Below, one piece after another: positions 1 to 8,390 of a stretch of 14,164 nt of DNA (position 1 is its first letter; every line of letters begins with the position of its first letter). The position numbers were made by a program, and so were the translations under genes. The stretch is taken from NCBI GenBank assembly GCA_900617975.1, contig UZAE01012714.1:1-14164 (forward strand). Direction: 5' to 3'. The notes beneath the pieces were generated by a model. It had not been told where the DNA came from. It saw only the letters and a list, made by a program, of their open reading frames with translations, and did no database searches. The DNA comes from Rodentolepis nana. Lineage: Eukaryota; Platyhelminthes; Cestoda; Cyclophyllidea; Hymenolepididae.

Positions 1-1096
1 GGGAAGTACCCATAACTCAACGAAAGCCCGTCTTTTTTTAAGTAAGGTAGTGTTCATGCTGCTAATATATCTGCGATCTAGTGGAAAAAATTGAATACCC
101 AGCGAATCTCATTAATCGGAAGATGCAGCGTCAAAGTGAAAGAATTGCTTCCAACTCCTTTTAAGTAGCCCACTCGAATAACCAAAACTTTGGAGGGACC
201 TTCAAGAACTGTAAAGAAGGAAAATGGTTGGGGGGGGGGGACGACTTGGCCTGGATAGCGAAATCTTTGAAGACAAAATCAATGGAATAAAGAAAGTTTA
301 AATAACATTTAGAGGCTCGACTTATCATTCGGAGGTGATCATGAATAGCGGTAGGCAGTAAACCTTTACTGGTTAATACAATTACCCGCCCACTTTAGAG
401 ATGAAGGAATCATTACCTAGACTAAACCCCGGGGTCAAATCCAGCGTTCAACTAAAGAAGCATCCGTTTAACCACCTACTGGAACTTCTTAACAATAAAA
501 AATGCTCATATGAAAATATATTCGGAAAATACGATGTTTTAAGGCAGAAAAGGTACAATGAGTGAGAGATGAAGATAAATGTTAACCCCCAAACCTCTGA
601 ATTACCTAGAGTTCTGAGTCGAGTGTTTCTTCTGTTCAGTTACTTCCAGCCGTCAAGCCAAGTTGGCCTGATCACGCATTGTAGCTCGCATATCCATAGG
701 AATAATAATGGTTGAGAGGTGGCTTGGAAATAGTTTGTTGACTAGCAACACTATCAATTAGAATAACCCGTAGATCACTAACTACTTAGAAGTAGGCCCG
801 CAACCAAGCGGGGTCAAAGTGTCACACACATCTGCACCTCCATTGGACTAAAAGAGAAGCCAAGGGACTCATGTCTCCGGTTCTCACTATCTGGAGATTG
901 CTTGATCTTTCGTATTTTCTGGCCTTATCAGAAATCTGTTTAGGTCACATCGCCTGCACACACAAATTCACAAAATTTCATTGCGATGAAAATGAGAAAA
1001 TGAAAAAAAAGTGTCATATATATTCAAACGATTGTTTAAATAAATAGAAATTTTGAGCCTTTTTACCAGCCTTTGAATTAATGATGAAAATTTGCT

Positions 1097-1128
1097 CCAC
1101 TTTTATTTAATTGCAATTAAAAAAGTGG
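1097..1128. repeat. Near-perfect inverted repeat (hairpin/cruciform candidate)
   Basis: The left arm CCACTTTT...TTAATTG pairs with the right arm CAATTAA...AAAAGTGG, with only a 2-nt bulge. The centre is a perfect 14-bp palindrome (TTAATTGCAATTAA, 1107-1120) with no loop. It could be a protein-binding dyad or a remnant of a small foldback element. No function is assignable. Confidence 0.6.
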
Positions 1129-1204
1129 TGTTAGTAATACTCACCTAACACTTGGCTGAAGCTACAAAACACACCTATTTGAGAAAAGAAAACCCATTTG
1201 TGTA

Positions 1205-1212
1205 TGACGTCA
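1205..1212. promoter_or_regulatory. CRE-type octamer TGACGTCA
   Basis: This is the full palindromic cAMP-response element that bZIP factors (CREB/ATF) are known to bind. No gene start is recognisable nearby, so it may be a chance match. Confidence 0.2.
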
Positions 1213-1536
1213 CAAGTATTGCGCTAATTACCTCAAAATTCGCAAACATCACAGATTCTATTTCTCAAATCGTTGTAAAAACATAAATATTGATTATGAT
1301 TGGTAAATAAATAGGAGTTCGGTCCAACCATAGTTTAAACTACTGAGGTGGAAACAATAATGCCATTTACTAAAACAAGAGTAATAAGTAACTGAAAATT
1401 TTAATATTTATAAAGGGGAATTCAATTGACAAAGAAATTACACACCACTATGAAAGAGATGCACCCAAAATAACCACAATTAAGGTCAATTACAGGATAA
1501 TTCTCCCTGTCAAAGAACATAGGGCAATTCAATTTC

Positions 1537-1550
1537 AATATTCCTGTAAT
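1537..1550 (+). repeat. 5' target-site duplication of repeat copy 1
   Basis: The 14-mer aatattcctgtaat sits directly before the GGGGG head of the element. It is repeated exactly at 3013-3026, directly after the element's 3' tail. A perfect long duplication marks both boundaries of the 1551-3012 insertion. Confidence 0.88.
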
Positions 1551-1560
1551 GGGGGTGTGC

Positions 1561-1911
1561 GATAGACTTACCTCCACGTGGTGCACCCTGTGGGTGTGCG
1601 ATAGACTTACCTCCACGTGGTGCACCCTGGGAAACGTATACTCATACGGTAAAAAGTCTATTAACCGGAAGTTTGTGTGCGATAGACTTACCTCCACGTG
1701 GTGCACCCTGGGCAGCGTATTTTCTTACGGCAAAAAAGTCTATCACTCGGCTTTCGTTATATTCATACGGCAAAAAGTCTATTAACTGGCAGTTAACTAC
1801 GATAGACTTACCTCCACGTGGTGCACCCTGGGCAACGTACTTTCTTACGGCAAAAATTCTATCACTCGGCATTCGTTTTTCAATAGACTTACCTCCACGT
1901 GGTGCACCCTG
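1561..1911 (+). repeat. Five-unit array of the 30-bp head module (module A)
   Basis: Units lie at 1561-1590, 1600-1629, 1681-1710, 1801-1830 and 1882-1911 and are nearly identical, the fifth differing at its first base. Each contains the overlapping palindromes CCACGTGG and GGTGCACC. Unit spacing is irregular (39, 81, 120 and 81 bp). The spacers of 81 and 120 bp correspond to one or two module-B segments, so the array grew in composite steps. Confidence 0.88.
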
Positions 1912-1947
1912 GGCAACGTATAATCATACGGCCATACGGCAAAAAAA

Positions 1948-2380
1948 GTCTATTAACTGGCAGTTGACTTCTTAAAAAAGTCTATTATTCGGCAGTTGAC
2001 TTCTGACTTCAAAGCGGCAAAAAAGTCTATAAACCGGCAGTTGACTTCTCACTATCGGCAAAAAAATTCTATTAACCGGCAGTTGACTTCTGACTTCAAC
2101 GGCAAAGTCTATTAACTGGTAGTTGACTTCTCCGCATACGGCAAAAAAGTCTATTAACCGGCAGTTTTCTTCTCACTTCAAACTACCATGACCCCCCTAT
2201 ATGTCCTACATTCTCATACGGCAAAAAAGTCTATTAACCGGCATTTGACATGACTTCAAACTACAATCACCCCACTGTATGTCAAATTCGACTACTAGCT
2301 TCAAAGACAAAAAAGTCTATTGATCGGCAGTTGACTTCTGACTTGCAAAAAGTCTATTGATCGGCAGTTGACTTCTGACT
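1948..2380 (+). repeat. Tandem array of module B (about nine diverged units)
   Basis: Units of the type gtctattaaccggcagttga begin near 1948, 1980, 2025, 2067, 2107, 2149, 2229, 2315 and 2352. Each is usually preceded by a cggcaaaaaa stretch and followed by cttctgacttc. Spacing is 32-45 bp, except for two of about 80-86 bp that include a partial module C. Units are diverged from each other, which suggests repeated slippage or unequal exchange over time. Confidence 0.82.
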
Positions 2381-2850
2381 TCAAACTACCATCACCCCAC
2401 TCTATATCATATTCGACTATTTTTACAGTACTCACCTCACCTTTGTCCATATTCGACCATTTCACAGTACTCACCTCACCTTTTTTCTTAAATTCGACCA
2501 CTTCAACAGTACTCATCTTACCTTTTCTCTTCGACTTCTCACTTCAAACTACCATCACCCCACTGTATGTCAAATTCGACCCCTTCCACAGTACTCACCT
2601 CACCTTTGCTCTACTGTCGACTTCTTCCACAGTACTAACCTCACCTTTTTTCTACCTATTTCTCACTTCAAACTACCATCACCCCACTGTATGTCATATA
2701 CCTCTGACTTCAAACTACCATCACCCCACTGTATGTCATATTTCACCACTTCCACAGTACTCACCTCGCCTTTTTTCTACCTTCAGTTGACTCTAGCTAC
2801 CACCACCTCACTCTATGCCATATTCGCCTATTTACAGTACCCTTCTTACC
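2377..2850 (+). repeat. Array of module C units
   Basis: Two linked motifs alternate: ctaccatcaccccactgta and cagtactcacctcacc. The second occurs near 2426, 2466, 2505, 2590, 2630, 2755 and 2834, and the first near 2385, 2547, 2671 and 2713. In ordinary copies of the family each motif appears once, in this order. The strongly pyrimidine-biased strand produces long but meaningless Ser/Thr/Phe/Leu-rich open frames. Confidence 0.78.
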
Positions 2851-3012
2851 TTTTTCTACCTTTGTGTCTGTCACTTTTACATCTTTGAAACACTCTTCGG
2901 TCCCCCCCCCCTCTCGACTTTTTCAATTTGATGTTCCTTCTCCTCTGTGAAGCCCCGAAGCCAACTAAAGGGCCTATGATAACCATCAAGACGCCTGCCA
3001 TTTGATATAAAT

Positions 3013-3026
3013 AATATTCCTGTAAT
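3013..3026 (+). repeat. 3' target-site duplication of repeat copy 1
   Basis: Exact 14/14 copy of 1537-1550, directly after the element's A/T-rich tail. Confidence 0.88.
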
Positions 3027-4064
3027 AAGACTCAAATCTGTTTCCATTTGCTACACTAATTGATTGGCTTCTATTTTAGTACTGGCACTGCGATTAGCGT
3101 CTTTCTCGACATTTGCCTACGCAACAGTTGATCTGATTAAGAAGTTGGTACTGGTTTGGTGGAGGTCATAACTCAAGCCATTAATGACACTGGTGTAGTC
3201 TGTCGAATTGGCTCGCTCACTAAGAGTTGAACCTGTTATCGTCCACCCCGTTCGCTACTTGTGGCTCACCACTAGAGTGATCTTCAATCCCACTTTGGCA
3301 GCTGAATACAACCCAAACCCCTCTTTAGAACACGAGGAAGGAGGCATCACTTCACACCAACTGTGGAAGGTTGGTGGTGGTGGTGGTACTGGAGGAGGCT
3401 ACATCCGAAAAGCATTTCCATTGGCTCTAGGAGGTTTATTTTGACTCTATGCCTCCCAAGCAGCCTCTTATTCAACAGCTTTTGCTATCATCTTGGCAAC
3501 TTTTTCCCCGTCGATAGAAAACCAGTTGGTTTGAACCTCATCAGACTAGTTCACTTTGGTCAGAAGTTTCATCACATTCGCCAGACAAATGCTCTGTCAA
3601 TCCTTATTTGTGAGAATTTGACCTCTGCGACACTTGTGTGTGTGAGTTTGCATTAGCGAAAGTTCCCACGGAGTGCCGTTTCATGGTAGTTGCTGAAACA
3701 TTCCATTAACTGTGGCGGGATAACCCGAATACCGATGCCAGGGTGCTCAACACCGTTTACTGCAATATATTTTTTCGATGAAATTTGCTGTCTGAGTGCA
3801 CACACATATCAAATCGTCTGTTATGTGTTGCCTTCTTCCAGCCACAGTACCCCATGTCTCCATTTCAATTATCCAGCCAATGTCGTTTTCTATTCACCGC
3901 GTTCAGGAAGCATTGAGCAGCAACCATAGCCCCCTAAATTTGACAGCCAACTCAAAGCATAATGAAGCAAGTTATTCTCTTCCTTAATTCAGGTAGGTTC
4001 CAGACAACCATTCTCGTTTTCGTCAGACTTATGAATGAAGAGGGGCTTAAGCCATTATAGGAGG
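3027..4064. other. Anonymous region, no supported gene
   Basis: This stretch is visibly less AT-rich than its flanks but has no convincing gene. Short open frames at 3208-3444 and 3363-3656 overlap in different frames, lack a recognisable family and include low-complexity Gly or Trp runs from a TGG trinucleotide run at 3372-3387. A decayed gene or transposon fragment is possible; stops interrupt every frame. Confidence 0.5.
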
Positions 4065-4406
4065 TGTGGGACACGTTACCGCGTTGTTCGTCATCGTATG
4101 CCTGCATGTCTGCTCGCCAGGATTGGGAGGTGCGGCCGTACAACTCTGTGTGCAGCGACCGTACAAACAGTGACCAATCATCAACCTCTGTTTAACCTAA
4201 TCCCCATCCTGATCATGAGTAGCTCCCTGCGGTGTATACATTATCCGCAAAATACGTCCTGAATAAACGTGCTCCTTTCTACACGTCTGTTTCCTTTGTA
4301 GCTGGGCTATAGCTTAGCTGGTTCCGGGAGTCTAGCTAGATGTAGGAGGATCTGCCATAGAGATTTCTGAGTCAGTCAGGCTTTAATAAAGTAGCAATCC
4401 GCTACA
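4065..4406 (-). mobile_element. Solo LTR, copy 1 (minus orientation)
   Basis: Read on the minus strand, this 342-bp unit starts TGTAGCGGATTGCTAC at 4406 and ends ...GTGTCCCACA at 4065, so it has the TG...CA ends typical of long terminal repeats. It matches 4558-4874 along its whole length at high identity and carries one extra segment of about 25 bp near its 3' end. The flanking tetramers gagg (4061-4064) and aagg (4407-4410) fit a 4-bp target duplication with one mismatch. No gag-pol remains, primer-binding site or second LTR in the same orientation is seen, so it is best explained as a solo LTR left by LTR-LTR recombination. The exact retrotransposon clade (for example Gypsy-type) cannot be told from the LTR alone. 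Confidence 0.68.
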
Positions 4407-4557
4407 AAGGCGTTGTGCGTTAAAAATTTAAAATACCAGAAATAATCAATTACTAAACTTTTATTTTGCACACCCAACCAATCATTGTAGTCATAACAGA
4501 CTTTACAAGTTGAGTATTCTAAAAGCAAAGTGCTTTAATTTAAGAAATAATGCACAT
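4407..4557. other. AT-rich spacer between two inverted LTRs
   Basis: This 151-bp stretch lies between the 5' ends of the two LTR copies. It has no open frame and no similarity to either LTR beyond the flanking target duplications. It is most simply the original host DNA into which both elements inserted. Confidence 0.55.
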
Positions 4558-4874
4558 TGTAGCGGATTGCTACCTTAGTAAAGCCTGACTGACTCAGAAA
4601 TCTCTATGGCAGATTCTCCAACATCTAGCTAGACTCCCGGAACCAGCTAAGCTATAGCCCAGATATAAAGGATACAGACGTGTAGCACGGAACACGTTTA
4701 TTCAGGAAGCATATTGGGGTCAAGTGTACACGCAGGGAGCTACTCATGATCAGGATGGGGATTAGGTTAAACAGAGGTTGATGATTGGTCACTGTTTGTA
4801 TGGGCGCACCTCCCAATCCTGGCGAGCAGACATGCAGGCATACGATGACGTACACAGCGATAAGGTGTCCCACA
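4558..4874 (+). mobile_element. Solo LTR, copy 2 (plus orientation)
   Basis: This 317-bp unit starts TGTAGCGGATTGCTAC and ends GTGTCCCACA. It is flanked by a perfect 4-bp duplication, acat, at 4554-4557 and 4875-4878. It aligns end to end with the reverse complement of 4065-4406. A TATAAA sequence at 4664-4669 might be a promoter element, but the other copy reads TACAAA there. The first 16 bases can form a short stem (GTAGC with GCTAC). No internal retrotransposon sequence follows it, so it is called a solo LTR. Confidence 0.72.
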
Positions 4875-4878
4875 ACAT

Positions 4879-6330
4879 CTGAAAGAGCGGCCCAATTTAT
4901 ACCTCTCGTTTTGTTAAAAAAAGCGATGGAACAAAAGTCGATATTCATATTTGACGCCCAATAAATTGTTTCAATTTGTTTGATGAGTAAATCGCACGTT
5001 TTAATTCTCAAAATTTGCTAATTTATGAGCTGTGCCTTAGGAACCTGCGTAAATATATCACAGATGAGTTAGGGGTTTCAAATTGATACAGGGTAAGAAG
5101 CAATTGGCGAATTTTTTTATTTTATTTTATTAAAAAATTATAAAAGTTAAAGGATTTCCCCATCTTAAGGTGGAAACGAACAAATTCAGTGAAAAAATGG
5201 ATGCGCATTGCTTTAAATGACAATCAATGAAAAAATTTTATTATTTCATTTAAAGTCCAATTCACGAAAAGTGTTTTGGCTGGAGAAAATTTTCTTAGAT
5301 ATTTTCCCAGCAAAATTTTCACATTTTTTAATGTCTGAAATAGGAAAGCCGTGGTTCCGCCAATTGAAAAGTGGTATCAAGCCGACGTCCAAAAAACCGT
5401 TACAATTAAAGTCAATCAGCTGTTTTTGAACCGCTTTTGCCGTCTCGAGAGCTTCAAAAGACTCCAAAAAAAATTGTTAAAAACTATTTTTGTTGTGCAA
5501 ATTTAAACAGTTTTTTTTGAACTCATGTGACAAAATGCACAAATCTTCTCGTCAGGAATGTGAGAATCGGTAACACTGCACAAAATGTGGCTGTACTTAC
5601 ACGTTCATTGCAAAAAGAGTAGTCTTGAGGCTGCGAGAGCCTGCAAATCTAGCAGCGTGGGAAACTGAAACGGACAGGCAGGGTTTCTATTTACGGTACT
5701 TTTTTTGCCGTGGACACATCTCTCTCTCTCTCTACTCCTCATTGGCGTTAGTTCTAGGTACTAAAACCTGCCCCCAATTTCAGTAGATCCTTCAATTGAA
5801 TAACTCTACGAGTTGTTAGCCCAACAGAGCCAATAGTAAAAGTAGTCAACGGCAATCGATTGAAATGTCTACTTGTTGAGTCAACTCGATAGAAAAAGCA
5901 GAGAACCGTCAGAGGACACACATTTTAACTTGTTCACAACCTATTGCAAATTTTCCATTTCAACAGCTCAGATTGACAAAGGAGATGCAGTTGAAGATGG
6001 TGAAGGTAAAACGAAGGGTTCACTTTGGTATCACGCTTATCTTGTCTCTATAAAACATTATTAACCTTGTTTGACCCAAGCCAAGGCAAAGTTAAATTTC
6101 CTTCAACGCAACTGTCCTACCTGTGATACAGCGAAATCCGTGGAACTACACCGATAATACTTAAAAATGATGATGAGCCTCTAACATTAGAATACATACC
6201 TATTTTGGCGATTTTTTTTCTATAAAGTTGTTTTTTGTGCCTTTTTTAACCTATTCTGTAATAATATTACCCTCGGCAATTGAAAACAAATAATGCTTTC
6301 GAAGGGTTTTTACCTCAATTGATGCGGCAT
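4879..6330. other. AT-rich intergenic region, no gene seen
   Basis: A/T-rich DNA with many A and T runs. Open frames at 5217-5467 overlap on both strands, lack recognisable motifs and sit in low-complexity sequence, so I do not call them. A (TC)n microsatellite lies at 5719-5733. No RNA gene is recognised. Confidence 0.55.
5719..5733 (+). repeat. (TC)n microsatellite
   Basis: Seven and a half TC dinucleotides in a row within otherwise unremarkable sequence. Confidence 0.9.
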
Positions 6331-6347
6331 ATTACATCGATGAAAAA
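6331..6347 (+). repeat. 5' target-site duplication of repeat copy 2
   Basis: attacatcgatgaaaaa directly precedes the GGGG head. It matches 6680-6696 at 16 of 17 positions. Confidence 0.78.
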
Positions 6348-6679
6348 GGGGTGTGCGAAAGACTTTCCTCCACGTGGTGCACCCTGGGCAACGTATACTC
6401 ATACGGCAAAAAGTCTATTGGCCGGCAGTTGACTTCTGGCTTCAAACTGCCATCACCCCACTGACTGTGTCATATTCGATTACTTCCATAGTACTCACCT
6501 CACCTTTTTTCTACCTTCGTGTTTGTCACTTACATCTTTAAAACACTCTTCTGTTCCCCCCCCCCTAACTCGACTTCTTTTCATTTTGATGTTCCTCCTC
6601 CCCTTTGTGAAGCCTGAAGTCAACTACAGGGCTAATGATAGCCATCAAAACGCCTACTATTTGATATAAAAAATAAATA
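6348..6679 (+). mobile_element. Short non-autonomous retroelement, copy 2
   Basis: A 332-bp copy with the canonical single-module order: head GGGGTGTGCGAAAGAC with the CCACGTGG/GGTGCACC palindromes (6357-6386), one module B (gtctattggccggcagttga), one module C (ccatcaccccactg and agtactcacctcacc), a 10-base C run (6556-6565), the gatgttcct and gaagcc blocks, then ...tttgatataaaaaataaata. The flanking 17-bp duplication (16/17) shows insertion by a mechanism giving long target duplications, as in target-primed reverse transcription. No open frame or recognisable Pol III A/B box is present, so it depends on an enzyme supplied elsewhere. Confidence 0.82.
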
Positions 6680-6696
6680 ATTACATCGAAGAAAAA
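6680..6696 (+). repeat. 3' target-site duplication of repeat copy 2
   Basis: Matches 6331-6347 at 16 of 17 positions and follows the element's A/T-rich tail. Confidence 0.78.
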
Positions 6697-7488
6697 ACCA
6701 CAATTCTCTTCTCCTTTTGGTCAACAAATCCTCCCAATACCCCACTCTCTCTCTCTCTCTGTTAAAATATCAGCGCGTTTTTTTTTCAAATACAGATCAG
6801 ACATGACCTTAACCCAAGTTCCCACACCATGACCTGATTTCATTAGGTCGCCAAGGTGGAGGAGACGATACAGGAAATTTTGTCCCTCCGTAACATGAAC
6901 TGAACTTGTGTTTACTCTTAGGCAGGAAATTTTAATTGGCTCAGCTGATAATATCTCAGTTGCATTAACCAAATTTGCGTATTGAAATGCTCTTTATGAT
7001 TGCAAAATAACTTCGAAAAAAAAACTTTATTTTTTTGAAATCATTTTTCCTTCCTTGAGAAAATGTTAAATTTTAAAATCATTAAAAAAGGGGGTTGGAA
7101 CAAATCGTTTTTTTTAAAAATAATAATTTTTTTGACTATAAACGAAGTTATGCTAATTTCCATTGAATCAGATTACAACATGAAGTCAAAATAGGTTAAA
7201 AGGTTGAAAAGTCCATTTTCTTTGGAAGGGGGGGGGGTATTTATCAATTTTCCTTCCAAAATTTCTGGCCTTTAGACTAGGCTGTAAAATTTTACAATTC
7301 AGTGCTTTCTTCCTAGTTGATGTAATCTTGGACATGAAGTAGAGTTTAATGGCGAGTTAGCGCCTCTTGAATGGAAGTAGAAGAGGTAATGGTTTATGCT
7401 TCAATATTATTGAACATATTGAGGAATCTATATTTTATCTATCTCATCCAATAAAATGTACATTTGCTCTTTATACGTAACCCACTTT
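6697..7488. other. Intergenic region, no supported gene
   Basis: Contains a (CT)8 microsatellite at 6745-6760, a strongly A/T-rich block around 7000-7140 and a 10-base G run at 7228-7237. An 83-codon minus-strand open frame (6721-6972) opens with TTG rather than ATG, ends across the microsatellite and matches no family I recognise, so it is not called. Confidence 0.5.
6745..6760 (+). repeat. (CT)8 microsatellite
   Basis: Eight uninterrupted CT units. Confidence 0.9.
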
Positions 7489-7502
7489 ATATTTACTATG
7501 CT
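7489..7502 (+). repeat. 5' target-site duplication of repeat copy 3
   Basis: The 14-mer atatttactatgct lies directly before the GGGG head and is repeated exactly at 7813-7826. Confidence 0.88.
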
Positions 7503-7812
7503 GGGGTGTGCGATGGACTTACCTCCACGTGGTGCACCCTGGGCAACGTATACTCATACGGCAAAAGTCTATTAACCGGCAGATGACTTCAAACTACCAT
7601 GACCCCGCTGTATGTCAAATTTGATTACTTCCACATTACTCGCCTCACCTTTTTTATACCTTTGTGTTTGTCACTTTTACATCTTTGAAACAATCTTCTT
7701 TGCCACATCCCTTTCGACTTTTTTCACTCTGATGTTCCTTCCCCTCTCTGGGAAGCCCGAAGTCAGCTAAAGAGGTAATGATAAGTAGCAAAAATCTTGC
7801 CATTCGAAATAA
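7503..7812 (+). mobile_element. Short non-autonomous retroelement, copy 3 (good reference copy)
   Basis: A 310-bp copy with perfect 14-bp target duplications, so its ends are unambiguous: GGGGTGTGCGATGGACTTAC at the 5' end and ...CCATTCGAAATAA at the 3' end. It carries one each of modules A (7512-7541), B, C and D. The internal C run seen in copies 1, 2 and 4 is replaced here by ccacatccc. It has no coding capacity. Together with copy 2 it shows what an unamplified member looks like and gives the reference for the expansion in copy 1. Confidence 0.86.
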
Positions 7813-7826
7813 ATATTTACTATGCT
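7813..7826 (+). repeat. 3' target-site duplication of repeat copy 3
   Basis: Exact 14/14 match to 7489-7502. Confidence 0.88.
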
Positions 7827-8381
7827 TTTGTGAGGCACATAGTCAATTTGACCAACCGTTCAATCAAATCATCCAATCATTTTGACCTGAATATCGGAGA
7901 CATGGACTTATTGATATGCTCGGAGGGAATTAGGGCATTACAAAATTATCTACAAGATGGCAACTTTGCCCTCTAGGGAAGCAATGGAGGGAGTGGAACC
8001 TCCGTTTTGTGATGTCTTCGCAATTTACACTACTACTTTTACTACTACTATCACTACTACTAAGCGCATGGAAATGTAAGAATGTTTATTTTTGTTTATT
8101 TCAAGTTAAGTGCGTTAGCTTCTTGCAATTACTTCTATTTCCATTTCTCGTCACTTACCCGTCTTCGGCGGGTAATCTGTCAGATTGTCATGTAATGCCA
8201 GCTCCAAGGGAATAGTGCATGAATTAGCCTTCCATGAGAGCAGATTTAGGAATTTAATGTTCTTTTTTGTGTGCAATTCTTCATGCATCCTGTCAAGCAG
8301 TAAAAATTTCCCTCTGGATTAGACAGATCTCCAAATAATCGCCTTCATCCCTTGCTTACATAATTTTAATCTTGTGAAACA
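7827..8381. other. Intergenic region between opposed repeat copies
   Basis: No certain gene. It holds an ACT-type trinucleotide tract at about 8029-8062, which generates a leucine run in one frame (see the tentative exon), and a 7-bp perfect hairpin with a 7-nt loop at 8155-8175 (stem TTACCCG/CGGGTAA, loop containing TTCG). Confidence 0.5.
8012..8075 (+). CDS. Tentative signal-peptide exon (weak)
   Basis: An ATG opens a frame encoding MSSQFT followed by a leucine-rich stretch and SAW, which has the shape of a secretory signal peptide of about 20 residues. Just after it, at 8075/8076, is a good 5' splice site (AAT followed by GTAAGA), so a short first exon of a secreted protein is conceivable. 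Against this, the leucine run is produced by a CTA/ACT trinucleotide repeat, the open frame ends at 8215, and no downstream exon with a recognisable domain is seen. If the unspliced frame is used, the product would be 67 residues of no known family. I regard a microsatellite artefact as more likely than a gene. Confidence 0.13.
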
Positions 8382-8390
8382 GCATCGGAA
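8382..8390. repeat. Target-site duplication of repeat copy 4 (left)
   Basis: gcatcggaa is repeated exactly at 8711-8719, on the other side of the minus-oriented element. Confidence 0.7.

Larger units (their letters stand above)
1..1536. other. AT-rich intergenic region, no gene seen
   Basis: No long open frame and no recognisable protein or RNA gene appears on either strand. Visible landmarks are an 11-base G run at 230-240, a near-perfect 32-bp inverted repeat at 1097-1128 and a full palindromic cAMP-response-type octamer TGACGTCA at 1205-1212. The first 900 bases are somewhat less AT-rich than 960-1540. Old, unrecognisable transposon remains are possible but cannot be shown by eye. Confidence 0.6.
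1551..3012 (+). mobile_element. Short non-autonomous retroelement, copy 1, internally amplified
   Basis: This is the same family as the 286-332 bp copies downstream, but 1462 bp long. The 5' head GGGGGTGTGCGATAG opens at 1551 and the tail ...TTTGATATAAATA closes at 3012, between perfect 14-bp target duplications. The head motif (module A, 30 bp) occurs five times at 1561, 1600, 1681, 1801 and 1882. Module B (gtctattaaccggcagttga type) is mixed between them, then forms a run of about nine units from 1948 to 2375, spaced 32-86 bp. Module C (ctaccatcaccccactg plus cagtactcacctcacc) is repeated from about 2180 to 2850. The terminal module D (poly-C, gatgttcct, gaagcc, aactaaaggg, tail) is present once. 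Module order follows that of a normal copy, so each segment expanded locally. It contains no real protein; open frames here are read-through of the repeats. Confidence 0.82.

Noticed and set aside
1561..1911. CRISPR-like array of 30-bp repeats
   Set aside because: Repeat spacing is irregular, the spacers are repeats of module B, the repeats lie inside a retroelement copy with target duplications, and the surroundings are eukaryotic.
1422..2888. Several open frames on both strands across the repeat region
   Set aside because: They read through tandem modules, giving repeated peptides such as CDRLTSTWCTL in one frame and others in every frame. No start context, no family and low complexity.
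2920..2980. Hammerhead ribozyme in the 3' part of the repeat (gatg...gaagcccgaag)
   Set aside because: One copy has CTGATG and CGAAGTC, which recall the core, but the required CUGAUGA and GAAA positions are not kept in any copy, and stem II pairing fails between copies.
3208..3656. Overlapping open frames with Gly or Trp runs
   Set aside because: They begin at non-ATG codons or overlap in different frames, owe their length partly to a TGG repeat and show no recognisable domain.
4065..4874. Single foldback DNA transposon with long inverted arms
   Set aside because: Each arm has its own TG...CA ends and its own 4-bp flanking duplication, which fits two LTR insertions better. The ORFs here are LTR sequence.
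5217..5467. ORFs on both strands in AT-rich DNA
   Set aside because: The minus-strand frame starts with TTG in a T run, has no family resemblance and overlaps a plus-strand frame of similar quality.
6721..6972. 83-codon minus-strand ORF
   Set aside because: It opens with TTG, ends in Arg-Glu repeats encoded by the (CT)n microsatellite, and lacks clear splice sites or a known domain. It might be an old fragment, but this is not supported.
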